Assembly (NCBI GenBank): GCA_964058805.1
Contig: CAXKVV010001670.1
Span: 1-29,751, forward strand
From: Schoenoplectus triqueter
Taxonomy: Eukaryota > Streptophyta > Magnoliopsida > Poales > Cyperaceae
Direction: 5' to 3'
Length of the DNA: 29,751 nucleotides
Part shown: positions 11,597 to 25,440 of the stretch, piece by piece
How the letters are laid out: every line of letters starts with the position of its first letter
Position numbering within the stretch: position 1 is the stretch's first letter
Program-made: the position numbers and the translations under genes
The notes under the pieces: model-generated
Told to the model about the DNA's origin: nothing
Seen by the model: the letters and a program-made list of their open reading frames with translations, nothing else
The model's database searches: none

Positions 11597-11808
11597 GGGG
11601 TACATTTACACTCTTTTGAATCAAAAAATTAGTTTAAATGATGGGTGAACTATTGATTTTATATCGAGATTCATAACGATAATTGAAAATAAAAATTTCG
11701 AACTTTAAAGTCCGTTAAAAATATAAATCTCAATACACAATCAACGATTCACATATCTTTTAAACTAATTTTTTAATTCGAAAAACTACGAACATATCCT
11801 GCTCCCAT
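11597..11808. mobile_element. Foldback MITE
   Basis: Inverted arms of ~80-95 bp meet near 11700. The best-preserved block is AAAAAATTAGTTTAAA on the left (from ~11624) against its complement on the right (~11757-11774). GATTGA/TATTGAGATT-type blocks follow in both arms. No ORF and no confident target duplication. Confidence 0.65.
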
Positions 11809-12339
11809 TAAAATTTAGTCTCATCAGTAGACCCTCGTTATCCCTTGCAAATTGCGACACCAACATGTCTTATGTCTACACGGATCGAGTTAGATTTGTA
11901 TGGGTCCTGAATGCTTGAATAATTCGATGCAATCAAACCTTGTACAATGAGTGATTAGTACCATCAATTTTCGCACATATGATTTGATAGCTACTTCCTA
12001 ATAGATGGCAAATAAATAAGCAAACAGATAATAATCAAAACAAGAGCGAATTTAGAAATATCTTTTATTCGGTATAATGTGCTGGCTAATTCAACAAAAT
12101 GTCGATAAAGTAGAATTAACTGATTTTTTTTCTTTGTTGGTCGGAAAAAATGGTGCAATTGGTGGCACCGTTTTCATGAAAGAAGTGAAAGAAGTAATTC
12201 CCTTGTTAAAATGTTAAGCAAAAAGAAAAAAAGAAGAAAAAAAAAGAATCTGCTTCTTCACTAGTATAACTTCATTTTTGGACCCCTTTTAGGTGTCTTT
12301 ATTTTGGGCTCATAATCGGCCCACATTGTAATGACAGCC
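11809..12339. other. Intergenic, no feature recognised
   Basis: AT-rich sequence between two MITEs, with a purine-rich run near 12220-12245. I see no coding, RNA or transposon signal. Confidence 0.5.
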
Positions 12340-12793
12340 TATATATATATATATATATATATATAGAGTAATGCTATGGTGCTTCGCGAAGCAAAAAATT
12401 TTTTTTGCTTCGCGTCCGTATCTCGAATTTAAAAGTTCAAACGGCCGATCCAAACCGTTGAGCATCATCTTCATATTGAAATATCCTTGGAGATCAAATT
12501 TTATATTTTTTTAAATTTTTTTGATATTTTTTAGATGGATACAAAGTCGCTTGTTTTGGATGGTGCAGAAATCTTTAGATCAACAAACTTTGTACCCATC
12601 TAAAAAATATCAAAAAAATTCAAAAAAATATAAAATTTGATCTCCAAGGATATTTCAATATGAAGATGATGTTCAACGGTTTGGATCGGCCGTTTGAACT
12701 TTTAAATTTGAGATACGGACGCGAAGCACAAATTTTTTTTTGCTTCGCGAAGCACCATAGCATTACTCTCTCTATATATATATATATATATAT
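12340..12793. mobile_element. Young 405-bp hairpin MITE (12365-12769) within a (TA)n tract
   Basis: The element runs from AGAGTAATGCTATGGTGC (12365) to its exact complement ending at 12769. The two arms of ~190-200 bp match with fewer than about ten differences by eye, leaving a ~40-base loop near 12550-12590. Each end contains GCTTCGCGAAGC, itself a perfect 12-bp palindrome. (TA)n tracts flank both sides (12340-12364 and 12773-12793), pointing to insertion into, or duplication of, a TA microsatellite as in Micron-type MITEs. No protein is encoded; open frames here are by-products of the repeat. Confidence 0.88.
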
Positions 12794-12794
12794 T

Positions 12795-13180
12795 GAGATT
12801 ATGATACTTTGCAAAACACTTAATTTCTCATATTTTGTGTTCGTATTTTGAATTTAAAAGTTTAAACGGTTGATCCAAACGATTGAATATAATTTTCATA
12901 TTGAAATATCTTTAAAGATCAAATTTATATTTTTTTGAAAAAATATTATTTTTTAGATGAATACAAAATCATTAGTTTTGGATGGTGTAGAAATCGTTAG
13001 ATCAACAAATTCATCTAAAAATTAGCAAAAAAATCAGACAAATATAAAATTTGATCTCAAAAGATATTTTTATATGAAGATCATGTTCAATGATTTGGAT
13101 CGATCGTTTAAATTTTCAAATTCAAGATACACGCGAAGTACAAAACTTTTATGCTTCACGAAACACCATAACCTCCCTCT
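12795..13180. mobile_element. Old, diverged copy of the neighbouring hairpin MITE
   Basis: It follows the same order as the element at 12365-12769: TTTGAATTTAAAAGTTTAAACGG-like arm, CATATTGAAATATCTT, TTTTTTAGATG, TTTTGGATGGTG, AGATCAACAAA, then the reverse arm with ATATAAAATTTGATCTC and ATGTTCAATGATTTGGATCG. It ends GCTTCACGAAACACCATAA. Many substitutions and small deletions separate the arms, so it is much older than its neighbour. Confidence 0.8.
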
Positions 13181-13669
13181 AAATGAATTTAGGCATTTTT
13201 TTTCTTATGTGGAAAAGTACATTTTTACTAGAAAAAAATTCTGAAAACATCAGTTAAATGAATTTAACGATGAGTCTGTTTTCCTTTACAATATAATTTA
13301 GGAGCACTTGATCGCTAAGAAAAAAAGAGTTTCCATTGTGCCTAACTACATGTGCATTGCATATTAGCATAGTGTAACTACATAAAGCTTAAAGTCAGGA
13401 ATATGTTTTTTAATGTTAACCTGGCCAAAAGAAAACCGTTAAAAGAATGATCAATGTAAACTGTTGTTTTAACAAAGTACAGGAGTCTTCTCTCTCTATT
13501 TTTAATTTTAAACAATACAAACATTTCTACTGTTGTAAAGAACATTAAAAAATTGACATTCCCGCTCTCTGAAAAATTTAGTGAAGGTGCAAGAAATATA
13601 GCAAAAGAAGTCGAATCAATGCAAAATCTCTACATCATAAGCCCATAGACATGCAAGTTAACCTTAAAA
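13181..13669. other. Downstream region of the endoglucanase gene
   Basis: The part nearest 13669 should be the 3' UTR of the minus-strand GH9 gene. No other feature is visible. Confidence 0.5.
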
Positions 13670-17191
<3,522 letters not shown>

Positions 17192-17290
17192 CTAATCTAA
17201 TTAATAGGGCAGAGATAGGGAAAGAAAGAGATAAAAGAAAGCAGAAACTTTTTTTTCTTCTTTTCTGGAATCTCAATTCTATAGGCGGCC

Positions 17291-17297
17291 TATATAT
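17291..17297 (-). promoter_or_regulatory. Candidate TATA box of the endoglucanase gene
   Basis: Read on the minus strand the sequence is CCAATATATAGGCC, about 105 bp upstream of the ATG at 17188. Position and composition fit a plant core promoter. No transcript data are available. Confidence 0.45.
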
Positions 17298-17299
17298 TG

Positions 17300-17677
17300 G
17301 GAGGTAATAAGCAAAATGTTGCTTATTTCATTATTTCTATTTGCTGAGGCTTTCGGAGAGGTTGCATGGTTTTACATATGCGATTCAGTGTAAAATGAGT
17401 TTGCATTTAAGTTCTATTTTTAGAATTTTTCTGTTGAGGACCTGAGGTTTTGTAGGGCTAGGAGGTGTTACACCTTGTGGATTTAACTACACTATAATTT
17501 GCTCTAATTTGGGATGATGCTGAATGAAAGAACCTCAAATGCAACCTATTAGCAGCTTCCCCTAATTCCTGGGATGTCAACCGGTGGATACCATATTTAA
17601 AAAGATCATTTTAATTTTAATTTGAATTTCTGTATATCTTGTAATTCTTTTTCTTGTCCCCTACACATACAGGATAT

Positions 17678-17713
<36 letters not shown>

Positions 17714-18840
17714 AATGCAAAACAATTTGTATTTTCAATCTTTTGGTTTATAATTATTTGTCATGAGACTAACTTTTAACTCCTGAAATGGAGGACAGAG
17801 ATTGAAAATCCATCGGAGAATCTCTGGTGTATATTTAATATTGGAAGGTTAATTTGATTTTATTTTCATCTTAAAAACATTACTTGCCACGAGGATTCTC
17901 TCACCATAACTGGAAAGAGGATTCTCTCACCATAAAACTACGACAGGTCCTGTAAGACAACCAACGGAAATATATTAGATTTTGTTTTCATAATGTATTG
18001 CTAATGTTACTAAAAATTGTAATCAGCTAGTTCCTAAATTCGCCTAACACCTTATTTGCTCTCCCTGTGCTATTAACCTGGACGTTTTATTTTCTGCAAT
18101 TATCTCTGAACTGTGCGGCGGGTCGATTTCTGCCCTAAATCAGAATCAAAGGACCTGCAGCGTACAAAATCGCTCACCTTCATGTGGCGTGTCCGGTGCC
18201 CATAACCGACGGAAACAGCCACTGATTGCATGCTGCGTCAGCTCTCCATTAGAGCAGCGGGGATAGGAGATCTTCTGTGGCGCTATTGGTCAAGAGGTCC
18301 TATAAGAGATATTGTAGAAATATGAGTGATAAAAAAATTACGATTTAGATATAATACAGATATAATTTGGAAAATAATTTATTTCATATAATATCAATAA
18401 AATATATACTAAAATGTTAAAATTTGAAAATTATATTAAAAGCTATAAAATTTTATTTAAAATAATATATAATGTATTTTTTTGTCGAATAATTCATGAA
18501 TAAAATATTTTTTTGACAAAAAACACATTGTATAGTAAACTTATGAATTATTTGTGAAACATTCAGCTATGGATAAAAAATAAATTATTCACAAATAAAA
18601 CGTGAATATGATAACTATGAGTGACGAGATATGGCGGGTCCACTGATTGTGGTTTGGTATATCTGATGGTTAGAGATTGGGTTTAGGTCCCCTTAAATTA
18701 TAAATACTTTTTAGTAGATTAGGATCTCTCTTTATTATGCACGTAAGTGTTCTGATTCTTTAACGGTTTAGATCCTTTCTCAAATTTTCAGATTAAATAT
18801 CAGCCATCAGATCAAATTATTTTTCAATTTACAGTAATAC
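17300..18840. other. Intergenic region, no gene found
   Basis: It holds the 5' flank of the endoglucanase gene, an (AT)n tract, a 26-bp-spaced direct repeat of GAGGATTCTCTCACCATAA (17891 and 17917), and a very AT-rich part at 18310-18600. That part has a short hairpin (AATGTATTTTTTTGTC against GACAAAAAACACATT, ~18471-18528). A less AT-rich stretch at 18110-18290 shows no coding signature. Confidence 0.5.
17682..17711. repeat. (AT)n microsatellite
   Basis: An uninterrupted AT dinucleotide run of about 15 units. Confidence 0.95.
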
Positions 18841-18967
18841 ATCTGTGGCCACGATTGTTACACGGATTGGCACAAATAATTATCATATTATTTCGTCGCT
18901 GCTAAATCTCCTTCAATCTCAAACCCTGCCCAATTTCATATCTCAAACCCTTCGTCTCTCTTTCTCG

Positions 18968-19071
18968 CCCTCTGCCGTTCCTCGATCCCCGCTGCTCCAT
19001 CTTCCCTTTCCCTCTCTCACCCTCCGCTGTTCCTCGAGCCCCGCTGCTCCATCACTCCTTTCCCTCTCTCA
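18968..19071. repeat. Two 52-bp pyrimidine-rich tandem copies
   Basis: The unit containing GTTCCTCGA and CCCCGCTGCTCCATC, ending CTTTCCCTCTCTCA, occurs at 18968-19019 and 19020-19071 with few differences. The surrounding CT-rich stretch (18900-19200) resembles a plant 5' UTR, but no coding exon follows that I can identify. Confidence 0.8.
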
Positions 19072-20523
19072 TCTTCACTAAAGGTCTACTGCCTCTGTTG
19101 GCCCCACCGCGGCCAGAAAGGGAAGCTTCTCGCTCTCACTTCATCGTCCTCTCCTCCACCTCAGACGCATCCGCTCCCAGCCTCACCCTACAGGCCTGTC
19201 TCATTTTCTTCGCCTCAAACAGATGCGATATTCTCTTTATTTCATTTGAGTGGTGTTTTTCTGAATTCGATTAATGTTTGAAAGGTAGCGACTGCTTGAG
19301 ACTTCAACAGTATCCCAAATATTAAGTTCCGAAAAAGGGCGAGTTCCACCTTCCAACAAAGGCTCTTGGAAATTTAATTTTGCTCTAAATTAGTTAATTA
19401 ATGTTTGAATCTGATTTTCAAACTCTTGTCAGAAAAAGAAAATGCAATTGGCTTTCTTTTATTCAATAGCAAATACATCTTTGTTATCTTCTTAAAAGTT
19501 AGGATCTTCGAATTTCATTATGTCTTTTGTATTTAGGAAGGGAGAAACGCAATATGGGCACATAACCATTAGAGAGGCTGGAGCTATTGTGTCGTGATCT
19601 CGTCATAAATTGTTCAATGAGATGGGGTGTTGCACTTGCCGGAAAATCATGGTTAGTTTCTTGCCTGAATTTTTAATTATTCAATTTTAATGGAACTATG
19701 AGTTATTTTGGATTGAGTTGCACACTTTGTATAGTGTTGCCATTTGAACATACTTTTGTAATTTTTCTTAATATCTTAAATGTCACCACTAATATTAGTG
19801 TATATAAAAGATTTTTTTATCGATCATGGATTTTTTCAAACACAAGCTATTAAATTAAATGTTAAAAATATATTAAACTTACTGTCATTTCTTTTTTGAT
19901 CACTTTATTATTTGAGCATTATAAAACACAATTTTGAGTCTAATGCCAGCAAAGGGCAAATCTGACAACTTGAGGCTGTCAGAACCTTTTTACCAGTTTG
20001 AGGGGTCTAACTAATGTATTTTTCTTTGAAAATTTAAACACAAGCTTCATTTGACATCTATTTTGAGAATAAAAAATAAAAAAAATATATCATATTTGCT
20101 GATTGAGATAAATGGTTCAGATCAATTTTGGATTAATAACAAATATATATCACATTAATATTTCTATTGGTATAACAATTACAGCAGGATGTGTAAGTCA
20201 AATCTCTTATTATTATGTTCCTTACTTTTTAAGTTGTTTGGCATTCAAATGTTGTATGTTGTAGCAATGGACCAATGGTATATGTTAGTTAGAAAAGTAA
20301 TTTCAGTAATATTCTTAGTTCACGAATCATTTTTCCAACTGAGCACAAAACATACAACAGATTATCAAAGAAAAATAGTGGACTCAAAAGGGCAACAACC
20401 AACAAGGATTAGCTGTCAGCAGTATTTGTGAAGCATTTGTACCAACTTTTTTTTTCATGGTATGAGCATTATTCTAATATTGGATAAATTTTCAGGTCGG
20501 TGCATTCTATATCAGGTTTCCTG
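19072..20523. other. No gene recognised
   Basis: CT-rich sequence gives way to AT-rich sequence with scattered short open frames and no family motif. It could be a non-coding transcript or decayed insertion. The sequence alone does not decide. Confidence 0.4.
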
Positions 20524-20806
20524 CTCTTTTCTAGAGGTGGCAGAACCCGACCCGACCTGATTTTTTAAGAAAGTCAAACTGACTCGACCCGACCCGAACC
20601 CGACCTGACCCGACCCGACCCGACCCGAGATCAAATGGCCTTCAATCCAATCGAATTCTATCAACGATCTGAAAAAACACATGTAAATTGACCCGACCCG
20701 ACCCTGACCCGACCCGGCCCAACCCGATTTCTTCTAGAAAGTCAAACTGACCCGACCCGAACCCGAACCCGACCCGACCCGCCCGATTGCCACCTCTACT
20801 CTTTTC
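20524..20806. mobile_element. hAT-like non-autonomous element (20532-20798) built of CCCGA repeats
   Basis: The 267-bp element starts TAGAGGTGGCA and ends in the exact complement, TGCCACCTCTA. It is flanked by a perfect 8-bp duplication, CTCTTTTC (20524-20531 and 20799-20806). An 8-bp duplication with TAGNGGTGGCA-type ends is typical of hAT transposons. The inside has two direct copies of a block with AAGTCAAACTGA followed by CGACCCGACCCGAACCCGA runs, separated by ~80 bp of unique sequence. No transposase is encoded. Confidence 0.9.
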
Positions 20807-20934
20807 AATAGTTGCTTCTGGAATAAAATAACGGTTTATGGGTAAACTAGCTGCACCAATTGGCTTGCGAGTAGGAAAGGGTTTCATTTCTAGCCTTTAT
20901 TATGCATTTGGTTATCATGAGAAAACTTTTTCTA

Positions 20935-21060
20935 TAAATTTTAGTTTAATTGATTTAATATTAGAATGTTCATGTTTCTAAGGTTCTCTTGGTGATAGAT
21001 TTTAATATATTGTATTTTATGTTTGTATTTGGAACATGTGACAACGTACGAACAATATAC
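20935..21060 (+). repeat. Dispersed direct repeat, copy 1
   Basis: Contains TTTAATTGATTTAATA, GAATGTTCATGT, CTTGGTGATAGATTT and ACGAACAATATACT in the same order as the copy near 25280-25400, with small indels. The identity of the repeat is unknown. Confidence 0.65.
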
Positions 21061-22050
21061 TTGTAATTTAAACTTTAAATGTGCATATTTTTTGATACAA
21101 AAGTTAGATTCTGGTTATTATTTTCATAATTTTATTTACTTTTATGGGCAAAATAAGTTTAATATTAAATATATATTTATTTTGTTTTTCGGATTGCATC
21201 TCCAAAGTATATGACATGAGTCAAATAATATAAAATATGAAAAATTACGCTGCTTTAACTCCAGTATTTATATATGATACCAACAATATGATGATTTGCT
21301 CTCTTTTAAATTCTTAGGCCGATAAATTTTAATGCAAATAAATCCATGCACACTAATTGTTTCTAGACTTGTGTATTCGGTAATAATATGACGATAAAAA
21401 ATGTAAGAGGTGTCTGATTTTTTTTATCTTCAAAATTTTTAGACATTTGATACTGGCCGTGCGATAAAAAAATGAATTGTATTTGTAGGTAAATATTTTA
21501 ATTTGTGAGTCTAATAAATAGGCATTATTGCTTGGCAAGTAATGGAAACGTAAACCAATTTACAAGCAAAGCAGCACAGACGGCAGGATCTTGATTTCGA
21601 CACCTATATTTCCGATAAAACGTGTAATATCAAATTTCTAATATTTAGTTTTGAATTTTCAACGGTGATTACCTTTGGCCCTTGCTTAACCATGTTTATG
21701 GGATTAATGTTTTGATATGTCACTGGTTTGATGTTTATTTAAATTTGATCAATTTCATTGATTTTTTGTTAAAAAATAATTGAAATAAAATTATATTTAA
21801 TGCCAAAAATAATTAAAATAATAAATAATAAATAAAATGAAATTATATTTACTTTATCATTAATTTTTCAATTATTTTTGAATGAAAAACTAATGGAAGT
21901 TGCTTTCGTCCCTCTCTCCCTTAACCCCATCAATCCCTTTTTCTCTAAATTTAGTAGCCGCTCCACCGACGACGAGCAAGCGCTGGGTCCGTCTAACATG
22001 CTCCGATGATCGATAGGAAATAAAAATTGATGCTACCATGGTTGACGAAT
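21061..22050. other. No gene recognised
   Basis: Strongly AT-rich. A weak inverted pair, TTCATTGATTTTTTGTTAAAAAATAA-like (~21755) against ~21900, suggests another decayed MITE. No coding motif seen. Confidence 0.4.
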
Positions 22051-22292
22051 CTGCTCTAGGGATTCGATCGGGAGATCCCTCTGACGGTTCCTCTCTACGG
22101 TTTTATATCACTATTGCCATCGAGGTTTCCAACAATGATGATGATTTTGATGCTATTACAATGAAACTTCTCTGCTCTAGAGATTCGATCGAGAGATCCC
22201 TCTGACGGTTCCGCTCTACGATTTCATATCACTATTGCCATCGAGGTTTCCAACAATAATGATGATTTTGATGCTATCACAATGAAACTTCT
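22051..22292 (+). repeat. 121-bp tandem duplication
   Basis: Two adjacent copies, 22051-22171 and 22172-22292, begin CTGCTCTAG(G/A)GATTCGATCG and differ at only about six positions. A short open frame starts in copy 1 (ATG at 22038, ~57 codons) and stops in copy 2, because the 121-bp period shifts the frame. Coding is therefore unlikely in both copies. Confidence 0.9.
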
Positions 22293-23772
22293 CTGCTCGG
22301 CTTGGCCTGATGCCATGGATGTCCGCAAAGTCTTTACGGCCCCCATCTGGGCTCCATGCTATCAAGCCCTATTTAGGTCCACACTTCAAGCAATCAATTT
22401 CTTCACTATTTTAACTTATCTTTATTAAGTTATCAACAATGTTCCTATATCATCAATTTTGATCTCTCCTTCTACGGTTTTTGAGTAGATGCAAGTATTA
22501 CCAACTAGGATAGTGTTTTTTAGTTATGTTTTCAATTATTTTGAAAAAGAACATTACAAAATGCAATTTAAATGTTGGACATCACTGTTATGTTCCATTT
22601 TAATTGCAAATTGGTCTTTGTACAAGGGCTAACTCATTACCAGCATTAGTGTATACTGATATCTTGTGGTAAAATACTTACAATTATTTAGTCAATATTA
22701 TACTTACAATTATTTAATCACAATATTATTTGTTCTCTCTTCAACTATTATTAAAAATTGAATGATAAGAATATGGTTCCTTTATTTAATAGGACTTTTG
22801 CTGTCCTGGATTAGGATTTTTATATGATATGAAACAATAACAAAAGTGATTTGTGGTAATAATGCAAACAAGTTTTGTAATAATTTATTGCAAAAAATAT
22901 TTTGTACCAGACTGCTTATCATGTATTAGAGGACAAGTAGATTATCATTGAATATCTTTGTACTCTTATTTTCTGGGTGAAATTTCATGCTTAACCTTTA
23001 CATTTATGATATATATGTACTTCTGTGAAATTGAAACACGACCTAATGACCTTTCCCATAGGAACATCAGGTCGCCTCTTCTATTGATTGGACAGTTCGG
23101 CACTTGCAGTGTCAATTAACTTCCGTAAGTGACAACAAAGATATTAGTTTATCACTCACGGGTTCTAATTATTTCACTTGCAAGAGCCTTGAGTGGATGA
23201 AAATCTTGTGGATGTAATTTTTTTGTTTTGATATATCTTAAAAAATTCATAAGTGAATAACTCTTCAGTTTTCTTGATTGGCCATTTTACAATTGTTTGT
23301 TTGATCTGTCCAACTAATTAAGATGCTTATTTAGATAATTGATGTTTTATTTTTATTTCATATTAAGAACGGTCCCAACTGTCGCTTCGTATCCTTCTTC
23401 CCTCTCTTGTGCTCTCTTCGCGCGTAGCCGTCCCTTACTGTTGTCTCCCACCTCTCTACCAGCCCCATCCTCTCTCACCGCTCTGTTGTTGCCTCTGAGA
23501 TCGCCTTCGCTCATCTGCTCCACAGCTGGTATTGTCTCTCTCTAATCTTCCAAGAGTTTCTTACTGTAACTGTTTTAGGATTCCTTTTTAAGTACACTTG
23601 GCAATAATTGAGGTACAATGTGTGCCATGATGAAGATGTTGCTGTAATTTGTAGTGTTTTAAGTAAAGTCACTAAAGCTATAAATGATGTTTTAGTTTAT
23701 GCCCTTATTAAAACTGGAGTTGGCAATAATACTCAAAATTCAATTTTTTATTATTCTTTTTAATTTGTTCAG
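22293..23772. other. No intact gene; CT-rich stretch at ~23370-23545
   Basis: AT-rich sequence with short tandem motifs such as CTTACAATTATTTA near 22678. The CT-rich stretch just before the Rab-like fragment could be the 5' UTR or first-exon region of the ancestor, but it has no Rab N-terminal motifs. Confidence 0.4.
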
Positions 23773-24012
23773 ATGTGGATTTCAAGGTTAAAATGGTTAT
23801 CATGGGAGGAAAGAAGCTCAAGCTTGCAATTTGGGATACTGGTATATCATTCAATGTCAAAATATAATTTATGCAATGGTTGATCTTTATTTCAAATTTT
23901 TATATATTTTTTCAAAGTTAGTTAAATGCAATGAACTTTCTTGACAGGAGAGGTTTAGAACTCTTGACAAGTTCATACTACAAATGAGCACAAGGCATCA
24001 TCATGAGTATGT
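23773..24012 (+). pseudogene. Rab18/RABC-type small GTPase fragment, broken
   Basis: Two exon remnants are seen. The first (23773-23841) reads VDFKVK, then MGGKKLKLAIWDT, the switch I-II span of plant RABC proteins, and ends at a GT donor. The second (23941-24012) reads ERFRTL, then in a shifted frame SSYYK-stop-AQGIIM. So one single-base frame change lies after RTL, and a stop replaces the usual Gly. The acceptor side has also decayed. The P-loop exon, G4/G5 motifs and C-terminal Cys motif are absent nearby. Because the intron is kept, this came from a DNA-level duplication or capture, not from a processed mRNA. Confidence 0.85.
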
Positions 24013-24270
24013 TTTAGTAGTGCTGGTACATGCTGTGGTGCATGTTGGTCCGTAAGTGATCCATGCTTATCCTGTAGCCTACAAAGTAGTGTTATTAGCT
24101 ATTGGTGTCTGCATAGTTAGGATTAATGTATGCCTACAATTTAGTGACTACCTGATCCATGGCTGCATTTGTAAATTTTATCTGTTGGCAAAAAGCTGAA
24201 AACTAAAACCTCTGATTAGCAACAGTAAACCATTTAATTTGTGTTATTTTGCGTCTGATTGGGAACATGC

Positions 24271-24626
24271 AAACCATCTTTTTATGTTTTTTTTAGTCGC
24301 AGGCAAATTGCCTTCTGAATTTTCATTAATAAAATAAAAGCATATGTACAACAGCGAACAAAAGGAAAAAGAAAATTACAACGGGAGGAGGAAGAAAAAA
24401 AGAAGAATAGAATAAGAGAAGGGGATACGGATTGTATATTTACAATGGTGGTACAACGAATTTATTTAAACTCATGTCTAATCAAGTCTAATAGTCTCTA
24501 GTTGCTTGTAGATCTCAGATATGTTCCCACAGATGGCTGTCTGTTACGATCTGCATGAACAGTCGTTCTGACGGTCTTTGTTTGTTTTGGAATATGCGTT
24601 GATTGCGTAAACCATCTTTTTATGTT
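24271..24626 (-). mobile_element. Poly(A)-tailed retroposon (24289-24608), probably a 5'-truncated LINE
   Basis: A perfect 18-bp direct repeat, AAACCATCTTTTTATGTT, flanks the insert at 24271-24288 and 24609-24626. The insert starts with a T run (24289-24294), so its poly(A) tail points left and the element lies on the minus strand. Read that way, it ends in a pyrimidine-rich 3' UTR with TTTTATTAATGAAAATTC and a short A tail. At 320 bp with no ORF it is either a truncated L1-like LINE or a SINE; no A/B boxes are evident, so LINE is preferred. Confidence 0.85.
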
Positions 24627-25279
24627 ATTTATTCATATAAATCATATGGAACTGATAGGTTGTGTACTGAGAACATAAAAGAGAAAATATAGCTTCTTTA
24701 TGCTTTTTTGATCAATGGTAGAAAATTGGTTGATCTGCCTAAAATTAATCAGGCACAGACAATCCTGTATCGGGGACTTTTTTTTAATTATTTACCTCTC
24801 TCTGTCAGATGAAGTTTGTTATTATGAAAGTTTTGTTCAGAGAGAAATAAAGATCCTGACCTACAATCTCTGTCACCTAAGGAAAGAGTTGCACACAAGA
24901 ATGAGAGCACTTATTTTTCTCATGCGAAAACATATGTCAAATGTCATTCTCTTTCTGGTACAATGTAATAAATCTGATAGATTTGACCTGCAGAGCATGA
25001 CTCACTGATATACTCTTTTTTTTTTTGTCTCTTTACTGGTCCATCTCATTTATTATTTTTATTTCATTAGAATGCAACATCATAGATGCAAGAATTCTAC
25101 AGTAGATTTGAGATTCTGATGAGTGTGTGGCCATGGGGAGTAGCTGCATAGTGCTGAGGTTTATAAGATCCCTGTTGTACCATACAACTCAAATTTAATA
25201 AAGAATTCTTATTATTTGCGAATCTAAAATTAGATATCGATTGTTTAGATATTGCAATTTTTCCATAAAGTGTTTTTCC
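24627..25279. other. No gene recognised
   Basis: AT-rich sequence with an open frame at 24715-25008 that has no recognisable domain. No RNA gene or clear transposon. Confidence 0.4.
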
Positions 25280-25440
25280 TGTAAACTTTAATTGATTTAA
25301 TACCTGAATGTTCATGTCATATCTTGGTGATAGATTTCAATATGTTATATCTTTTGTTTGTAACGCACGGACAATATACTAATTTTTGTAACGCACGAAC
25401 AATATACTAATTTTTGTAACGCGTACAATTATTGTCAAGA
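25280..25440 (+). repeat. Dispersed direct repeat copy 2, with a 28-bp tandem array
   Basis: It matches the repeat at 20935-21060 in order and content. Its right part has a 28-bp unit, TTTGTAACGCACGGACAATA onward, repeated ~2.5 times from 25357, 25385 and 25413. Confidence 0.75.

Noticed and set aside
12620..12851. Overlapping open frames on both strands
   Set aside because: They arise from the palindromic MITE and TA repeats; the peptides are mirror products of the inverted arms.
18845..19081. 78-codon Ser/Pro/Leu-rich open frame
   Set aside because: It begins at GTG, is driven by CT-rich tandem repeats, and looks like UTR or repeat sequence, not protein.
23339..23545. 68-codon open frame before the Rab fragment
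   Set aside because: Low-complexity CT-rich sequence. It lacks the GDSGVGKS P-loop expected for a Rab first exon.
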